Shown one piece after another: positions 53,940 through 64,000 of a stretch of DNA of 64,000 nt. Every line of letters begins with the position of its first letter. The stretch's first letter is position 1. The notes below the pieces were generated by a model. That model saw nothing but the letters and a program-made list of their open reading frames with translations, searched no databases and had not been told where the DNA came from. Source of the DNA: Saccoglossus kowalevskii (lineage: Eukaryota > Hemichordata > Enteropneusta > Harrimaniidae); the NCBI RefSeq assembly GCF_000003605.2, contig NW_003139536.1, positions 1-64,000 of the forward strand, in the 5' to 3' direction. A program made the position numbers and the translations under genes.

Positions 53940-55130
53940 AGAAGTCTTCACCTGGCTGCATAATTGTCACACAGTGATATTGTTCAGAAGTGTGCACCAG
54001 GCATCATACTTGTCACACAGTGATATTGTACAGAAGTGTGCACCTGGCATCATACTTGTCACACAGTGATATTGTACAGAATTGTGCACCAGGCATCATA
54101 CTTGTCACACAGTGATATTGTACAGAAGTGTGCACCTGGCTACATAATTGTCACACAGTGATATTGTACAGAAGTGTGCACCAGGCATCATACTTGTCAC
54201 ACAGTGATATTGTACAGAAGTGCGCACCTGGCTGCATAATTGTCACACAGTGATATTGTACAGAAGTGTGCACCAGGCATCATACTTGTCACACAGTGAT
54301 ATTGTACAGAAGTGTGCACCTGACATCATACTTGTCACACAGTGATATTGTACTGAAGTGTGTACCTGGCATCATACTTGTCACACAGCGATATTGTTCA
54401 TAAGTGTGTACCTGGCATCATACTTGTCATACAGTGATATTGTACATAAGTGTGCACCTGGCTGCATACTTGTCACACAGTGATATTGTACAGAAGTGTG
54501 CACCTGGCTGCATAATTGTCACACAGTGATATTGTTCAGAAGTGTGCACCAGGCATCATACTTGTCACACAGTGATATTGTACAGAAGTGTGCACCTGGC
54601 TGCATAATTGTCACACAGTGATATTGTTCAGAAGTGTGCACCAGGCATCATACGTGTCACAGAGTGATATTGTACAGAAGTGTGCACCTGGCATCATACT
54701 TGTCACACAGTGATATTGTACAGAATTGTGCACCAGGCATCATACTTGTCACACAGTGATATTGTACAGAAGTGTGCACCTGGCTGCATAATTGTCACAC
54801 AGTGATATTGTACAGAAGTGTGCACCAGGCATCATACTTGTCACACAGTGATATTGTACAGAAGTGTGCACCTGGCTGCATAATTGTCACACAGTGATAT
54901 TGTACAAAAGTGTGCACCAGGCATCATACTTGTCACACAGTGATATTGTACAGAAGTGTGCACCTGACATCATACTTGTCACACAGCGATATTGTACAGA
55001 AGTGTGCACCTGGCAACATACTTGTCATACAGTGATATTGTACATAAGTGTGCACCTGGCTGCATAATTATCACACAGTGATATTGTACATAAGTGTGTA
55101 TCTGGCATCATACTTGTCACACAGTGATAT
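53940..55130 (+). repeat. Copy of 8.4-9.6 kb (offset 989 units)
   Basis: GTTCAGAAGTG units, CCAGGCATC units and the ACTGAAG unit at 54352 follow the order seen at 8.47-9.5 kb (anchor 8853, 989 units + 5 bp). CAGAGTG at about 54661 matches the same change near 9163. The segment has few ACATAAG units. No gene is present. Confidence 0.8.
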
Positions 55131-55860
55131 TTGTACATAAGTGTGCACCTGGCATCATACTTGTCACACAGTGATATTGTACAGAAGAGTGCACCTGGCA
55201 TCATACTTGTCACACAGTGATATTGTACAGAAGTGTGCACCTGGCATCATACTTGTCACACAGTGATATTGTACAGAAGTGTGCACCTGGCATCATACTT
55301 GTCACACAGTGATATTGTACATAAGTGTGTACCTGGCAACATACTTGTCATACAGTGATATTGTACATAAGTGTGCACCTGGCTGCATAATTATCACACA
55401 GTGATATTGTACATAAGTGTGTACCTGACATCATACTTGTCACACAGTGATATTGTACATAAGTGTGTACCTGGCAACATACTTGTCACACAGTGATATT
55501 GTACAGAAGTGTGAACCTGGCTGCATAATTGTCACACAGTGATATTGTACATAAGTGTGTACCTGGCATCATACTTGTCACACAGTGATATTGTACATAA
55601 ATTGTGTACCTGGCAACATACTTGTCACACAGTGATATTGTACAGAAGTGTGCACCTGGCTGCATAACTGTCACACAGTGATATTGTACAGAAAGTGTTC
55701 ACCTGACTGCATAATTGTCACACAGTGATATTGAACAAAAAGTGTACACCAGGCATCATACTTTGTCACACAGTGATAATTGTACAGAAATTGTGCACCT
55801 GGCATCATACTTGTCACACAGTGGTATTGTACATAAGTGTGTACTTGGCAACATAATTGT
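55130..55860 (+). repeat. Copy of 2.33-3.05 kb carrying an insertion-rich patch
   Basis: GAAGAGTGCACC, GTACCTGACATC, GTGAACC (55511 against 2694), CATAACTG, GTACACCAGG and CAGTGGTATTG occur in the same order as at 2.37-3.0 kb. Between about 55590 and 55800 six insertions are clustered (ATAAATTGTG, GAAAGTG, ACAAAAAGTG, ACTTTGTC, GATAATTG, GAAATTGTG) that the 2.3-3.0 kb copy lacks. Right after, at about 55.85 kb, the match jumps ahead by 19 units to the 3.95-kb region. Confidence 0.82.
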
Positions 55861-56159
55861 CACACAGTGATATTGTACATAAGTGTGTACCTGGCATCAT
55901 ACTTGTTACACAGTGATATTGTACAGAAGTGTGCACATGGCATCATACTTGTCAAACAGTGATATTGTACAGAAGTGTGCACCTGGCATCATACTTGTCA
56001 CACAGTGATATTGTACAGAAGTGTGCACATGGCATCACACTTGTCACACAGTGATATTGTACAGAAGTGTGCACCTGGCATCATACTTGTCACACAGTGA
56101 TATTGTACATAAGTGTGTACCTGGCATCATACTTGTCACACAGTGATATTGTACATAAG

Positions 56160-57700
56160 TGTGCACCTGGCATCATACTTGTCGCACAGTGATATTGTAC
56201 AGAAGTGTGCACCTGGCTGCATAATTGTCACACAGTGATATTGTACATAAGTGTGTACCTGGCATCATACTTGTCGCACAGTGATATTGTACAGAAGTGT
56301 GCACCTGGCATCATACTTGTCGCACAGTGATATTGTGCATAAGTGTGCACCTGGCATCATACTTGTCACACAGTGATATTGTACAGAAGTGTGCACCTGG
56401 CATCATACTTGTCACACAGTGATATTGTACATAAGTGTGTACCTGGCATCATACTTGTCACACAGTGATATTGTACAGAAGTGTGCACCTGGCTGCATAA
56501 TTGTCACACAGTGATATTGTACAGAAGTGTGCACCTGGCTGCATAATTGTCACACAGTGATATTGTACAGAAGTGTGTACCTGGCATCATACTTGTCACA
56601 CAGTGATATTGTACAGAAGTGTGCACCTGGCATCATACTTGTCACACAGTGATATTGTACAGAAGTGTGCACATGGCATCATACTTGTCACACAGTGATA
56701 TTGTACATAAGTGTGTACCTGGCATCATACTTGTCACACAGTGATATTGTACAGAAGTGTACACCTGGCATCATACTTGTCACACAGTGATATTGTACAT
56801 AAGTGTGTACCTGGCATCATACTTGTCACACAGTGATATTGTACAGAAGTGTGCACCTGGCTGCATAATTGTCACACAGTGATATTGTACATAAGTGTGT
56901 ACCTGGCATCATACTTGTCACACAGTGCTATTGTACATAAGTGTGTACCTGGCAACATACTTGTCACACAGTGATATTGTACAGAAGTGTGCACCTGGCA
57001 TCATACTTGTCACACAGTGATATTGTACAGAAGTGTGCACCTGGCTGCATAATTGTCACACAGTGATATTGTACATAAGTGTGTACCTGGCATCATACTT
57101 GTCACACAGTGCTATTGTACATAAGTGTGTACCTGGCAACATACTTGTCACACAGTGATATTGTACAGAAGTGTGCACCTGGCTGCATAATTGTCACACA
57201 GTGATATTGTACATAAGTGTGCACCAGGCATCATACTTGTCACACAGTGATATTGTACATAAGTGTGTACCTGGCATCATACTTGTCACACAGTGATATT
57301 GTACAGAAGTGTGCACCTGGCTGCATAATTGTCACACAGTGATATTGTACATAAGTGTGTACCTGGCATCATACTTGTCACACAGTGCTATTGTACATAA
57401 GTGTGTACCTGTCAACATACTTGTCACACAGTGATATTGTACAGAAGTGTGCACCTGGCTGCATAATTGTCACACAGTGATATTGTACATAAGTGTGTAC
57501 CTGGTATCATACTTGTCACACAGTGATATTGTGCATAAGTGTGTACCTGGCATCATACTTGTCACACAGTGATATTGTACATAAGTGTGCACCTGGCATC
57601 ATACTTGTCAAACAGTGATATTGTACAGAAGAGTGCACCTGGCATCATACTTGTCACACAGTGATATTGTACAGAAGTGTGCACCTGGCATCATACTTGT
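56160..57700 (+). repeat. Block duplicated at 60.3-61.6 kb (84/80 units) and at 23.6 and 36.4 kb
   Basis: TGCTATTG at 56927 and 60791 is exactly 84 units apart, and GAAGAGTGCACC at 57631 and 61311 exactly 80 units apart, so the later copy lost four units. The front part carries the TTGTCGCACAG anchor (56317) shared with 4141, 23793 and 36487. No indel lies between the two copies. Confidence 0.86.
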
Positions 57701-59439
57701 CACACAGTGATATTGTACAGAAGTGTGCACCTGGCATCATACTTGTCACACAGTGATATTGTACATAAGTGTGTACCTTGCAACATACTTGTCATACAGT
57801 GATATTGTACATAAGTGTGCACCTGGCTGCATAATTATCACACAGTGATATTGTACATAAGTGTGTACCTGGCATCATACTTGTCACACAGTGATATTCT
57901 TCATAAGTGTGTACCTGGCAACATACTTGTCACACAGTGATATTGTACAGAAGTGTGCACCTGGCTGCATAATTGTCACACAGTGATATTGTACATAAGT
58001 GTGTACCTGGCATCATACTTGTCACACAGTGATATTGTACATAAGTGTGTACCTGGCAACATACTTGTCACACAGTGATATTGTACAGAAGTGTGCACCT
58101 GGCTGCATAACTGTCACACAGTGATATTGTACAGAAGTGTTCACCTGGCTGCATAATTGTCACACAGTGATATTGTACAGAAGTGTACACCAGGCATCAT
58201 ACTTGTCACACAGTGATATTGTACAGAAGTGTGCACCTGGCATCATACTTGTCACACAGTGATATTGTACATAAGTGTGTACCTGGCAACATACTTGTCA
58301 TACAGTGATATTGTACATAAGTGTGTACCTGGCAACATAATTGTCACACAGTGATATTGTACATAAGTGTGCACCTGGCATCATACTTGTCACACAGTGA
58401 TATTGTACATAAGTGTGTACCTGGCAACATACTTGTCACACAGTGATATTTCACATAAGTGTACACCAGGCATCATACTTGTCACACAGTGATATTGTAC
58501 AGAAGTGTGCACCTGGCATCATACTTGTCACACAGTGATATTGTACATAAGTGTGTACCTGGCAACATACTTGTCACACAGTGATATTGTACAGAAGTGT
58601 GTACCTGGCTGCATAATTGTCACACAGTGATATTGTACAGAAGTGTTCACCTGGCTGCATAATTGTCACACAGTGATATTGTACATAAGTGTGTACCTGG
58701 CTGCATAATTGTCACACAGTGATATTGTACAGAAGTGTTCACCTGGCTGCATAATTGTCACACAGTGATATTGTACAGAAGTGTGCACCTGGCACCATAC
58801 TTGTCACACAGTGATATTGTACAGAAGTGTGCACCTGGCATCATACTTGTCACACAGTGATATTGTACAGAAGTGTGCACCTGGCATCATACTTGTAACA
58901 CAGTGATATTGTACAGAAGTGTGCACATGGCATCATACTTGTCACACAGTGATATTGTACAGAAGTGTGCACCTGGCATCATACTTGTCACACAGTGATA
59001 TTGTACAGAAGTGTGCACCTGACATCATACTTGTCACACAGTGATATTGTACAGAAGTGTGCACCTGGCATCATACTTGTCACACAGTGATATTGTACAG
59101 AAGTGTACACATGGCATCATACTTGTCACACAGTGATATTGTACAGAAGTGTGCACCTGGCATCATACTTGTCACACAGTGATATTGTACAGAAGTGTGC
59201 ACCTGACATCATACTTGTCACACAGTGATATTGTACAGAAGTGTGCACCTGGCATCATACTTGTCACACAGTGATATTGTACATGAGTGTGTACCTGCCA
59301 TCATAATTGTCACACAGTGATATTGTACAGAAGTGTGTACCTGGCATCATACTTGTCACACAGTGATATTGTACATGAGTGTGTACCCGCCATCATAATT
59401 GTCACACAGTGATATTGTACATAAGTGTGTACCTGGCAA

Positions 59440-62400
59440 CATACTTGTCACACACTGATATTGTACAGAAGTGTGCACCTGGCTGCATAATTGTCACACA
59501 GTGATATTGTACATAAGTGTGTACCTGGCATCATACTTGTCACACACTGATATTGTACAGAAGTGTGCACCTGGCATCATACTTGTCACACACTGATATT
59601 GTACAGAAGTGTGCACCTGGCTGCATAATTGTCACACAGTGATATTGTACATAAGTGTGTACCTGGCATCATACTTGTCACACAGTGATATTGTACATAA
59701 GTGTGTACCTGGCAACATACTTGTCACACAGTGATATTGTACAGAAGTGTGTACCTGGCTGCATAATTGTCACACAGTGATATTGTACAGAAGTGTTCAC
59801 CTGGCTGCATAATTGTCACACAGTGATATTGTACATAAGTGTGTACCTGGCTGCATAATTGTCACACAGTGATATTGTACATAAGTGTTCACCTGGCTGC
59901 ATAATTGTCACACAGTGATACTGTACAGAAGTGTGCACCTGGCACCATACTTGTCACACAGTGATATTGTACAGAAGTGTGTACCTGGCATCATACTTGT
60001 CACACACTGATATTGTACAGAAGTGTGCACCTGGCATCATACTTCTCACACAGTGATATTGTACAGAAGTGTGCACATGGCATCATACTTGTCACACAGT
60101 GATATTGTACATAAGTGTGTACCTGGCATCATACTTGTCACACAGTGATATTGTACAGAAGTGTGCACATGGCATCATACTTGTCACACAGTGATATTGT
60201 ACAGAAGTGTGCACCTGGCTGCATAATTGTCACACAGTGATATTGTACAGAAGTGTGCACCTGGCATCATACTTGTCACACAGTGATATTGTACATAAGT
60301 GTGTACCTGGCATCATACTTGTCACACAGTGATATTGTACAGAAGTGTGCACCTGGCTGCATAATTGTCACACAGTGATATTGTACAGAAGTGTGCACCT
60401 GGCTGCATAATTGTCACACAGTGATATTGTACAGAAGTGTGTACCTGGCATCATACTTGTCACACAGTGATATTGTACAGAAGTGTGCACCTGGCATCAT
60501 ACTTGTCACACAGTGATATTGTACAGAAGTGTGCACATGGCATCATACTTGTCACACAGTGATATTGTACATAAGTGTGTACCTGGCATCATACTTGTCA
60601 CACAGTGATATTGTACAGAAGTGTACACCTGGCATCATACTTGTCACACAGTGATATTGTACATAAGTGTGTACCTGGCATCATACTTGTCACACAGTGA
60701 TATTGTACAGAAGTGTGCACCTGGCTGCATAATTGTCACACAGTGATATTGTACATAAGTGTGTACCTGGCATCATACTTGTCACACAGTGCTATTGTAC
60801 ATAAGTGTGTACCTGGCAACATACTTGTCACACAGTGATATTGTACAGAAGTGTGCACCTGGCATCATACTTGTCACACAGTGATATTGTACAGAAGTGT
60901 GCACCTGGCTGCATAATTGTCACACAGTGATATTGTACATAAGTGTGTACCTGGCATCATACTTGTCACACAGTGCTATTGTACATAAGTGTGTACCTGG
61001 CAACATAATTGTCACACAGTGATATTGTACAGAAGTGTGCACCTGGCTGCATAATTGTCACACAGTGATATTGTACATAAGTGTGCACCAGGCATCATAC
61101 TTGTCACACAGTGATATTGTACATAAGTGTGTACCTGGCATCATACTTGTCACACAGTGATATTGTACAGAAGTGTGCACCTGGCTGCATAATTGTCACA
61201 CAGTGATATTGTACATAAGTGTGTACCTGGCATCATACTTGTCACACAGTGATATTGTACATAAGTGTGCACCTGGCATCATACTTGTCAAACAGTGATA
61301 TTGTACAGAAGAGTGCACCTGGCATCATACTTGTCACACAGTGATATTGTACAGAAGTGTGCACCTGGCATCATACTTGTCACACAGTGATATTGTACAG
61401 AAGTGTGCACCTGGCATCATACTTGTCACACAGTGATATTGTACATAAGTGTGTACCTGGCAACATACTTGTCATACAGTGATATTGTACATAAGTGTGC
61501 ACCTGGCTGCATAATTATCACACAGTGATATTGTACATAAGTGTGTACCTGGCATCATACTTGTCACACAGTGATATTGTACAGAAGTGTGCACCTGGCT
61601 GCATAATTGTCACACACTGATATTGTACAGAAGTGTGCACCTGGCTGCATAATTGTCACACAGTGATATTGTACATAAGTGTGTACCTGGCATCATACTT
61701 GTCACACACTGATATTGTACAGAAGTGTGCACCTGGCATCATACTTGTCACACAGTGATATTGTACAGAAGTGTGCACCTGGCTGCATAATTGTCACACA
61801 GTGATATTGTACATAAGTGTGTACCTGGCATCATACTTGAACACAGTGATATTGTACAGAAGTGTGCACATGGCATCATACTTGTCACACAGTGATATTG
61901 TACAGAAGTGTGCACCTGGCTGCATAATTGTCACACACTGATATTGTACAGAAGTGTGCACCTGGCTGCATAATTGTCACACAGTGATATTGTACATAAG
62001 TGTGTACCTGGCATCATACTTGTCACACAGTGATATTGTACAGAAGTGTGCACCTGGCTGCATAATTGTCACACACTGATATTGTACAGAAGTGTGCACC
62101 TGGCTGCATAATTGTCACACAGTGATATTGTACATAAGTGTGTACCTGGCATCATACTTGTCACACACTGATATTGTACAGAAGTGTGCACCTGGCATCA
62201 TACTTGTCACACAGTGATATTGTACAGAAGTGTGCACCTGGCTGCATAATTGTCACACAGTGATATTGTACATAAGTGTGTACCTGGCATCATACTTGTC
62301 ACACAGTGATATTGTACAGAAGTGTGCACATGGCATCATACTTGTCACACACTGATATTGTACAGAAGTGTGCACCTGGCTGCATAATTGTCACACAGTG

Positions 62401-62960
62401 ATATTGTACAGAAGTGTGCACCTGGCATCATACTTGTCACACAGTGATATTGTACATAAGTGTGTACCTGGCATCATACTTGTCACACAGTGATATTGTA
62501 CAGAAGTGTGCACTTGGCTGCATAATTGTCACACAGTGATATTGTACAGAAGTGTGCACCTGGCTGCATAATTGTCACACAGTGATATTGTACAGAAGTG
62601 TGTACCTGGCATCATACTTGTCACACAGTGATATTGTACAGAAGTGTGCACCTGGCATCATACTTGTCACACAGTGATATTGTACAGAAGTGTGCACATG
62701 GCATCATACTTGTCACACAGTGATATTGTACATAAGTGTGTACCTGGCATCATACTTGTCACACAGTGATATTGTACAGAAGTGTACACCTGGCTGCATA
62801 ATTGTCACACAGTGATATTGTACATAAGTGTGTACCTGGCATCATACTTGTCACACAGTGATATTGTACAGAAAGTGTGCACCTGGCTGCATAATTGTCA
62901 CACACTGATATGTACAGAAGTGTGCACCTGGCTGCATAATTGTCACACACTGATATTGTA
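59440..62960 (+). repeat. CACACTGAT-bearing segment near the right end
   Basis: CACACTGAT units return at about 59450-59600, 60010 and 61615-62950. The part from 61.3 kb matches 31.36 kb at 651 units + 4 bp. Small length changes occur at about 61839 (CTTGAACACAG, minus one), 62873 (GAAAGTG, plus one) and 62911 (GATATGTAC, minus one). Confidence 0.82.
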
Positions 62961-64000
62961 CAGAAGTGTGCACCTGGCTGCATAATTGTCACACAGTGAT
63001 ATTGTACAGAAGTGTGCACCTGGCTGCATAATTGTCACACAGTGATATTGTACATAAGTGTGTACCTGGCAACATACTTGTCATACAGTGATATTGTACA
63101 TAAGTGTGCACCTGGCTGCATAATTATCACACAGTGATATTGTACATAAGTGTGTACCTGGCATCATACTTGTCACACAGTGATATTCTTCATAAGTGTG
63201 TACCTGGCAACATACTTGTCACACAGTGATATTGTACAGAAGTGTGCACCTGGCTGCATAATTGTCACACAGTGATATTGTACATAAGTGTGTACCTGGC
63301 ATCATACTTGTCACACAGTGATATTGTACATAAGTGTGTACCTGGCAACATACTTGTCACACAGTGATATTGTACAGAAGTGTGCACCTGGCTGCATAAC
63401 TGTCACACAGTGATATTGTACAGAAGTGTTCACCTGGCTGCATAATTGTCACACAGTGATATTGTACAGAAGTGTACACCAGGCATCATACTTGTCACAC
63501 AGTGATATTGTACAGAAGTGTGCACCTGGCATCATACTTGTCACACAGTGATATTGTACATAAGTGTGTACCTGGCAACATACTTGTCATACAGTGATAT
63601 TGTACATAAGTGTGTACCTGGCAACATACTTATCACACAGTGATATTGTACATAAGTGTGCACCTGGCATCATACTTGTCACACAGTGATATTGTACATA
63701 AGTGTGTACCTGGCAACATACTTGTCACACAGTGATATTGTACATAAGTGTACACCAGGCATCATACTTGTCACACAGTGATATTGTACAGAAGTGTGCA
63801 CCTGGCATCATACTTGTCACACAGTGATATTGTACATAAGTGTGTACCTGGCAACATACTTGTCATCCAGTGATATTGTACATAAGTGTGTACCTGGCAA
63901 CATACTTGTCACACAGTGATATTGTACAGAAGTGTGTACCTGGCTGCATAATTGTCACACAGTGATATTGTACAGAAGTGTTCACCTGGCTGCATAATTG
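62960..64000 (+). repeat. Right-end copy of 57.8-58.8 kb, running off the window
   Basis: CTTCATAAG at 63188 is 115 units minus 1 bp from 57899, the minus 1 matching the net indels at 61.8-62.9 kb. The following CATAACTG, GTACACCAGG, AACATACTTATC and CATCCAGTG units are in the order seen at about 26.1-26.8, 34.3-35.0 and 58.0-58.8 kb. The array is unbroken at position 64000. Confidence 0.84.

Larger units (their letters stand above)
1..64000 (+). repeat. 46-bp satellite DNA, one continuous head-to-tail array (about 1,391 units)
   Basis: Every line of the window is a copy of the same 46-bp monomer; a clean unit is 8285-8330. It starts with CACACAGTGATATTG, followed by a TGTACA palindrome, a GTGCAC or GTGTAC segment, TGGCATCATAC or a variant, and TTGT. 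Unit starts at 2 and 63956 are 1,390 x 46 + 14 bp apart, and my hand ledger of single-base indels accounts for the 14. All units lie in the same orientation; I saw no inversion, no inserted element and no unique sequence. The consensus is about 43% G+C with no CpG. Arrays of this kind are typical of constitutive heterochromatin. Any centromeric, subtelomeric or other function is inference. The array continues beyond both window edges. Confidence 0.98.

Noticed and set aside
62759-63019. 86-codon reverse and overlapping 67-codon forward frames
   Set aside because: Both cross the indels at 62873 and 62911 and consist only of satellite read-through; overlapping frames on both strands are expected from a repeat with few stops.
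1-64000. CRISPR array (regular short repeats)
   Set aside because: There are no spacers: the full 46 bp is repeated, with variable spots shared among units, and no cas gene or leader is present.
1-64000. Coding minisatellite, such as a repeat-rich surface or silk-like protein
   Set aside because: The unit length is not a multiple of three, every third unit brings a TGA in each forward frame, and indels are as free of three-base steps as expected for non-coding DNA.
1-64000. CENP-B box or known alpha-satellite relationship
   Set aside because: The box requires CG steps, which the monomer lacks, and the unit is 46 bp rather than about 171 bp with no similarity that I can see.
1-64000. Telomeric repeat tracts or rDNA spacer repeats
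   Set aside because: No run of TTAGGG-like motifs and no rRNA-like sequence is present anywhere in the window.
1-64000. Inserted transposable element or retroelement fragment within the array
   Set aside because: The 46-bp register can be followed from end to end with a net drift of 14 bp, leaving no room for an insertion.

Overview
The whole 64-kb window is one uninterrupted tandem satellite array. I found no protein-coding gene, RNA gene, transposon, CRISPR array or unique sequence. The monomer is 46 bp (representative unit 8285-8330). It runs head-to-tail in one orientation from the first base to the last, about 1,391 copies. The register was checked by hand: the first unit start is at 2 and a late one at 63956, a distance of 1,390 x 46 + 14 bp. 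Nearly every unit is therefore exactly 46 bp, and the few length changes sit in a handful of small patches.

The array suggests a eukaryotic chromosome, probably pericentromeric, subtelomeric or another heterochromatic block. Reasons are the size and purity of the array, the lack of genes, and a monomer with no CpG but many TpG/CpA steps, as expected in a methylated genome such as a vertebrate's. The species cannot be named from this sequence, and I do not recognise the satellite as a known family.

Monomers fall into a few recurring classes defined by three variable spots: ACAGAAG or ACATAAG; GTGCACC, GTGTACC or GTTCACC; and TGGCATCATAC, TGGCAACATAC, TGGCTGCATAA or CAGGCATCATAC. Strings of these classes are repeated as higher-order blocks with exact whole-unit offsets: 15, 17, 21, 23, 25, 33, 36/37, 49, 62 and 77 units locally, and 179 to about 1,150 units at long range. 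No single higher-order period covers the window; it is a mosaic of nested duplications.

At the largest scale two marker variants seem mutually exclusive. A CACACTGAT variant occurs at about 1.5-4.8, 22.6-38.2 and 59.4-63.0 kb. A linked AACATGC / TCATACAG / GTGCATAAG haplotype occurs at about 5.3-19.1 and 41.6-53.6 kb. The array thus alternates between two superdomains.

The oddest local feature is 7825-8008: four consecutive units keep the 46-bp spacing but carry many substitutions, mostly T to G and A to C. Other patches (about 15.9, 20.1, 25.1, 44.6, 50.3, 53.1 and 55.6-55.8 kb) hold clustered single-base indels that related copies lack, which looks more like local consensus error than old variation. 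All open reading frames in the window are read-throughs of the repeat.
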